NCBI RefSeq assembly: GCF_030160275.1
Contig: NZ_BSOA01000008.1
Location: 60,734-105,018, forward strand
From: Dyella flagellata
Lineage (GTDB): Bacteria > Pseudomonadota > Gammaproteobacteria > Xanthomonadales > Rhodanobacteraceae
DNA: 44,285 bases
Direction: 5' to 3'
In this document: in pieces, positions 43,623 to 44,285 of the stretch
Layout: the number at the start of each line of letters is the position of its first letter
Position numbering within the stretch: the stretch's first letter is position 1
The notes under the pieces: generated by a model
What the model was told of the DNA's origin: nothing
Database searches by the model: none
Seen by the model: only the letters and a program-made list of their open reading frames with translations
Made by a program: the position numbers and the translations under genes

Positions 43623-44285
43623 TTAGTTCACGCGTTTGATGACCAATCCGCTGCGCTCGGACAGATCACCTGCACCCAATAGGGGCTCGGCGACCAACGC
43701 GTTCCACCAATCGCTGTCGATGAGCTGCGAATGGCCACCGGGCGCGTCGTCATCGTTGTCCCAGCTCACTTGCTGTCGGGAATCGTCATCATCTCCATCC
43801 TTGCGCAAACCCTGATTGACTACGATGTAACCGTAGCTGTCTGTCCCGTTAAAGGCCTGCCCCATCGATGCCTGGATCATGATGGTCTGGCTGTAGCCGC
43901 AATCGTCGTCTTCGCCATCGTCGTTATCTACGTCCAAGCTGATGCTGGCGGTTGCAGCATTGACACCATCGCTGACTGTGTAGGTAAACGCATCTGTGCC
44001 GCTGAATCCGCTTTGCGGCTTGTACAGATACACGCCATCTTCCTGGTGTATCAACTGGCCATGGCCCGGTGCATTGACGTTGATGGCAAGCTTTGCTTCG
44101 GCGTTTTCGTCCGGATCATCGACCAGGCAGCGCAGGTCAATGCGAACAGTGCCGTCGCTGTCTACGCGGAACCGCGCATTCTCTGCGGTCGGCATCGGCA
44201 CCACCTTGATGTGCACGGTGGCAATGTTCGACTGCGCTTCACTGTCGTTTACGTCGTAGCTGAAGCTGTCGTCACCGAACCACTC
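43623..44285 (-). CDS. Large Ig/cadherin-like surface protein, C-terminal part (5' end outside window)
   Basis: The minus-strand frame stays open from the stop at 43623 to the window end, giving the last 220 residues. It begins inside one repeat (FGDDSFSYDVNDSEAQSNIATV) and contains a second full one: RVDSDGTVRIDLRCLVDDPDEN, GVYLYKPQSGFSGTDAFTYT and VSDGVNAATASISLDVDND. These are the YxP..GF.G.D.FTY(T) repeats of VCBS/cadherin-like adhesins and RTX-type giants. An acidic, Asp-rich C-terminus (DDGEDDDCG, DGDDDDSRQQ) suits calcium binding. The protein is likely a big secreted or surface adhesin; the C-terminus has no sorting motif I recognise. Confidence 0.85.
   Translation of the reverse strand, partial: EWFGDDSFSYDVNDSEAQSNIATVHIKVVPMPTAENARFRVDSDGTVRIDLRCLVDDPDENAEAKLAINVNAPGHGQLIHQEDGVYLYKPQSGFSGTDAFTYTVSDGVNAATASISLDVDNDDGEDDDCGYSQTIMIQASMGQAFNGTDSYGYIVVNQGLRKDGDDDDSRQQVSWDNDDDAPGGHSQLIDSDWWNALVAEPLLGAGDLSERSGLVIKRVN

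Overview
The window is about 44 kb of GC-rich chromosome from a gammaproteobacterium, most likely a member of the Xanthomonadales (Rhodanobacteraceae such as Dyella, Luteibacter or Rhodanobacter, or a close relative). The pointers are the miaA-hfq-hflX-hflK-hflC-DUF2065-purA order, the LemA/M48 pair, large secreted sortilin/VPS10-type beta-propeller proteins next to a TonB receptor, and dispersed palindromes that begin with GTAG, like the REP elements known in this order. The genus call is inference.

Layout. 1-3.2 kb: the 3' end of an OmpA-family gene with its terminator, an RsuA-type pseudouridine synthase that overlaps a convergent LysR gene, and a divergent secreted protein of unknown function. 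3.2-12.7 kb, all minus strand: tdh, a very long DUF748 envelope protein, a borosin-type peptide-backbone N-methyltransferase, a small separate protein with the look of its substrate, a membrane diguanylate cyclase, and kbl. tdh and kbl, which together turn threonine into glycine and acetyl-CoA, are thus split apart by about 7 kb holding the borosin-like module. 12.9-19.4 kb: the conserved miaA-to-purA RNA/protein quality-control cluster. 19.6-20.8 kb: a short-chain dehydrogenase and a small hydrophilic protein.

20.8-23.7 kb, minus strand: a four-gene extracytoplasmic flavinylation operon (outer-membrane barrel, FMN-binding lipid/periplasm-side protein, ApbE flavin transferase, small cytochrome-b-like membrane protein) behind a Fur-box-like palindrome, which suggests iron-responsive electron transfer. 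24.1-26.7 kb: lemA and an M48 metalloprotease with a TerB-like tail. 26.8-29.9 kb: gcvP on the minus strand behind a tandem glycine riboswitch. 30-31.8 kb: a VOC-fold protein, a strong isolated -10 element followed by hairpin-rich DNA with no convincing gene, and an unrecognised protein. 31.9-40.7 kb: two paralogous ~1060-residue secreted beta-propeller proteins flanking a TonB-dependent receptor. 40.9-41.6 kb: a toxin-first HigBA/RelE-type module. 42-43.3 kb: a membrane protein of unknown function with less GC-rich sequence. 43.6 kb to the end: the C-terminus of a large acidic Ig/cadherin-like surface protein.

The most interesting system is the split borosin pair at 6357-7536. The methyltransferase keeps the catalytic Tyr/Arg/Tyr set and signature blocks of the OphMA/SonM family but has no fused substrate. 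The next gene encodes a 97-residue protein with a compact helical N-terminus and an unusual Asp/Pro/His-rich tail. Threonine breakdown (tdh, kbl) and glycine cleavage (riboswitch-controlled gcvP) form a second, metabolic theme.
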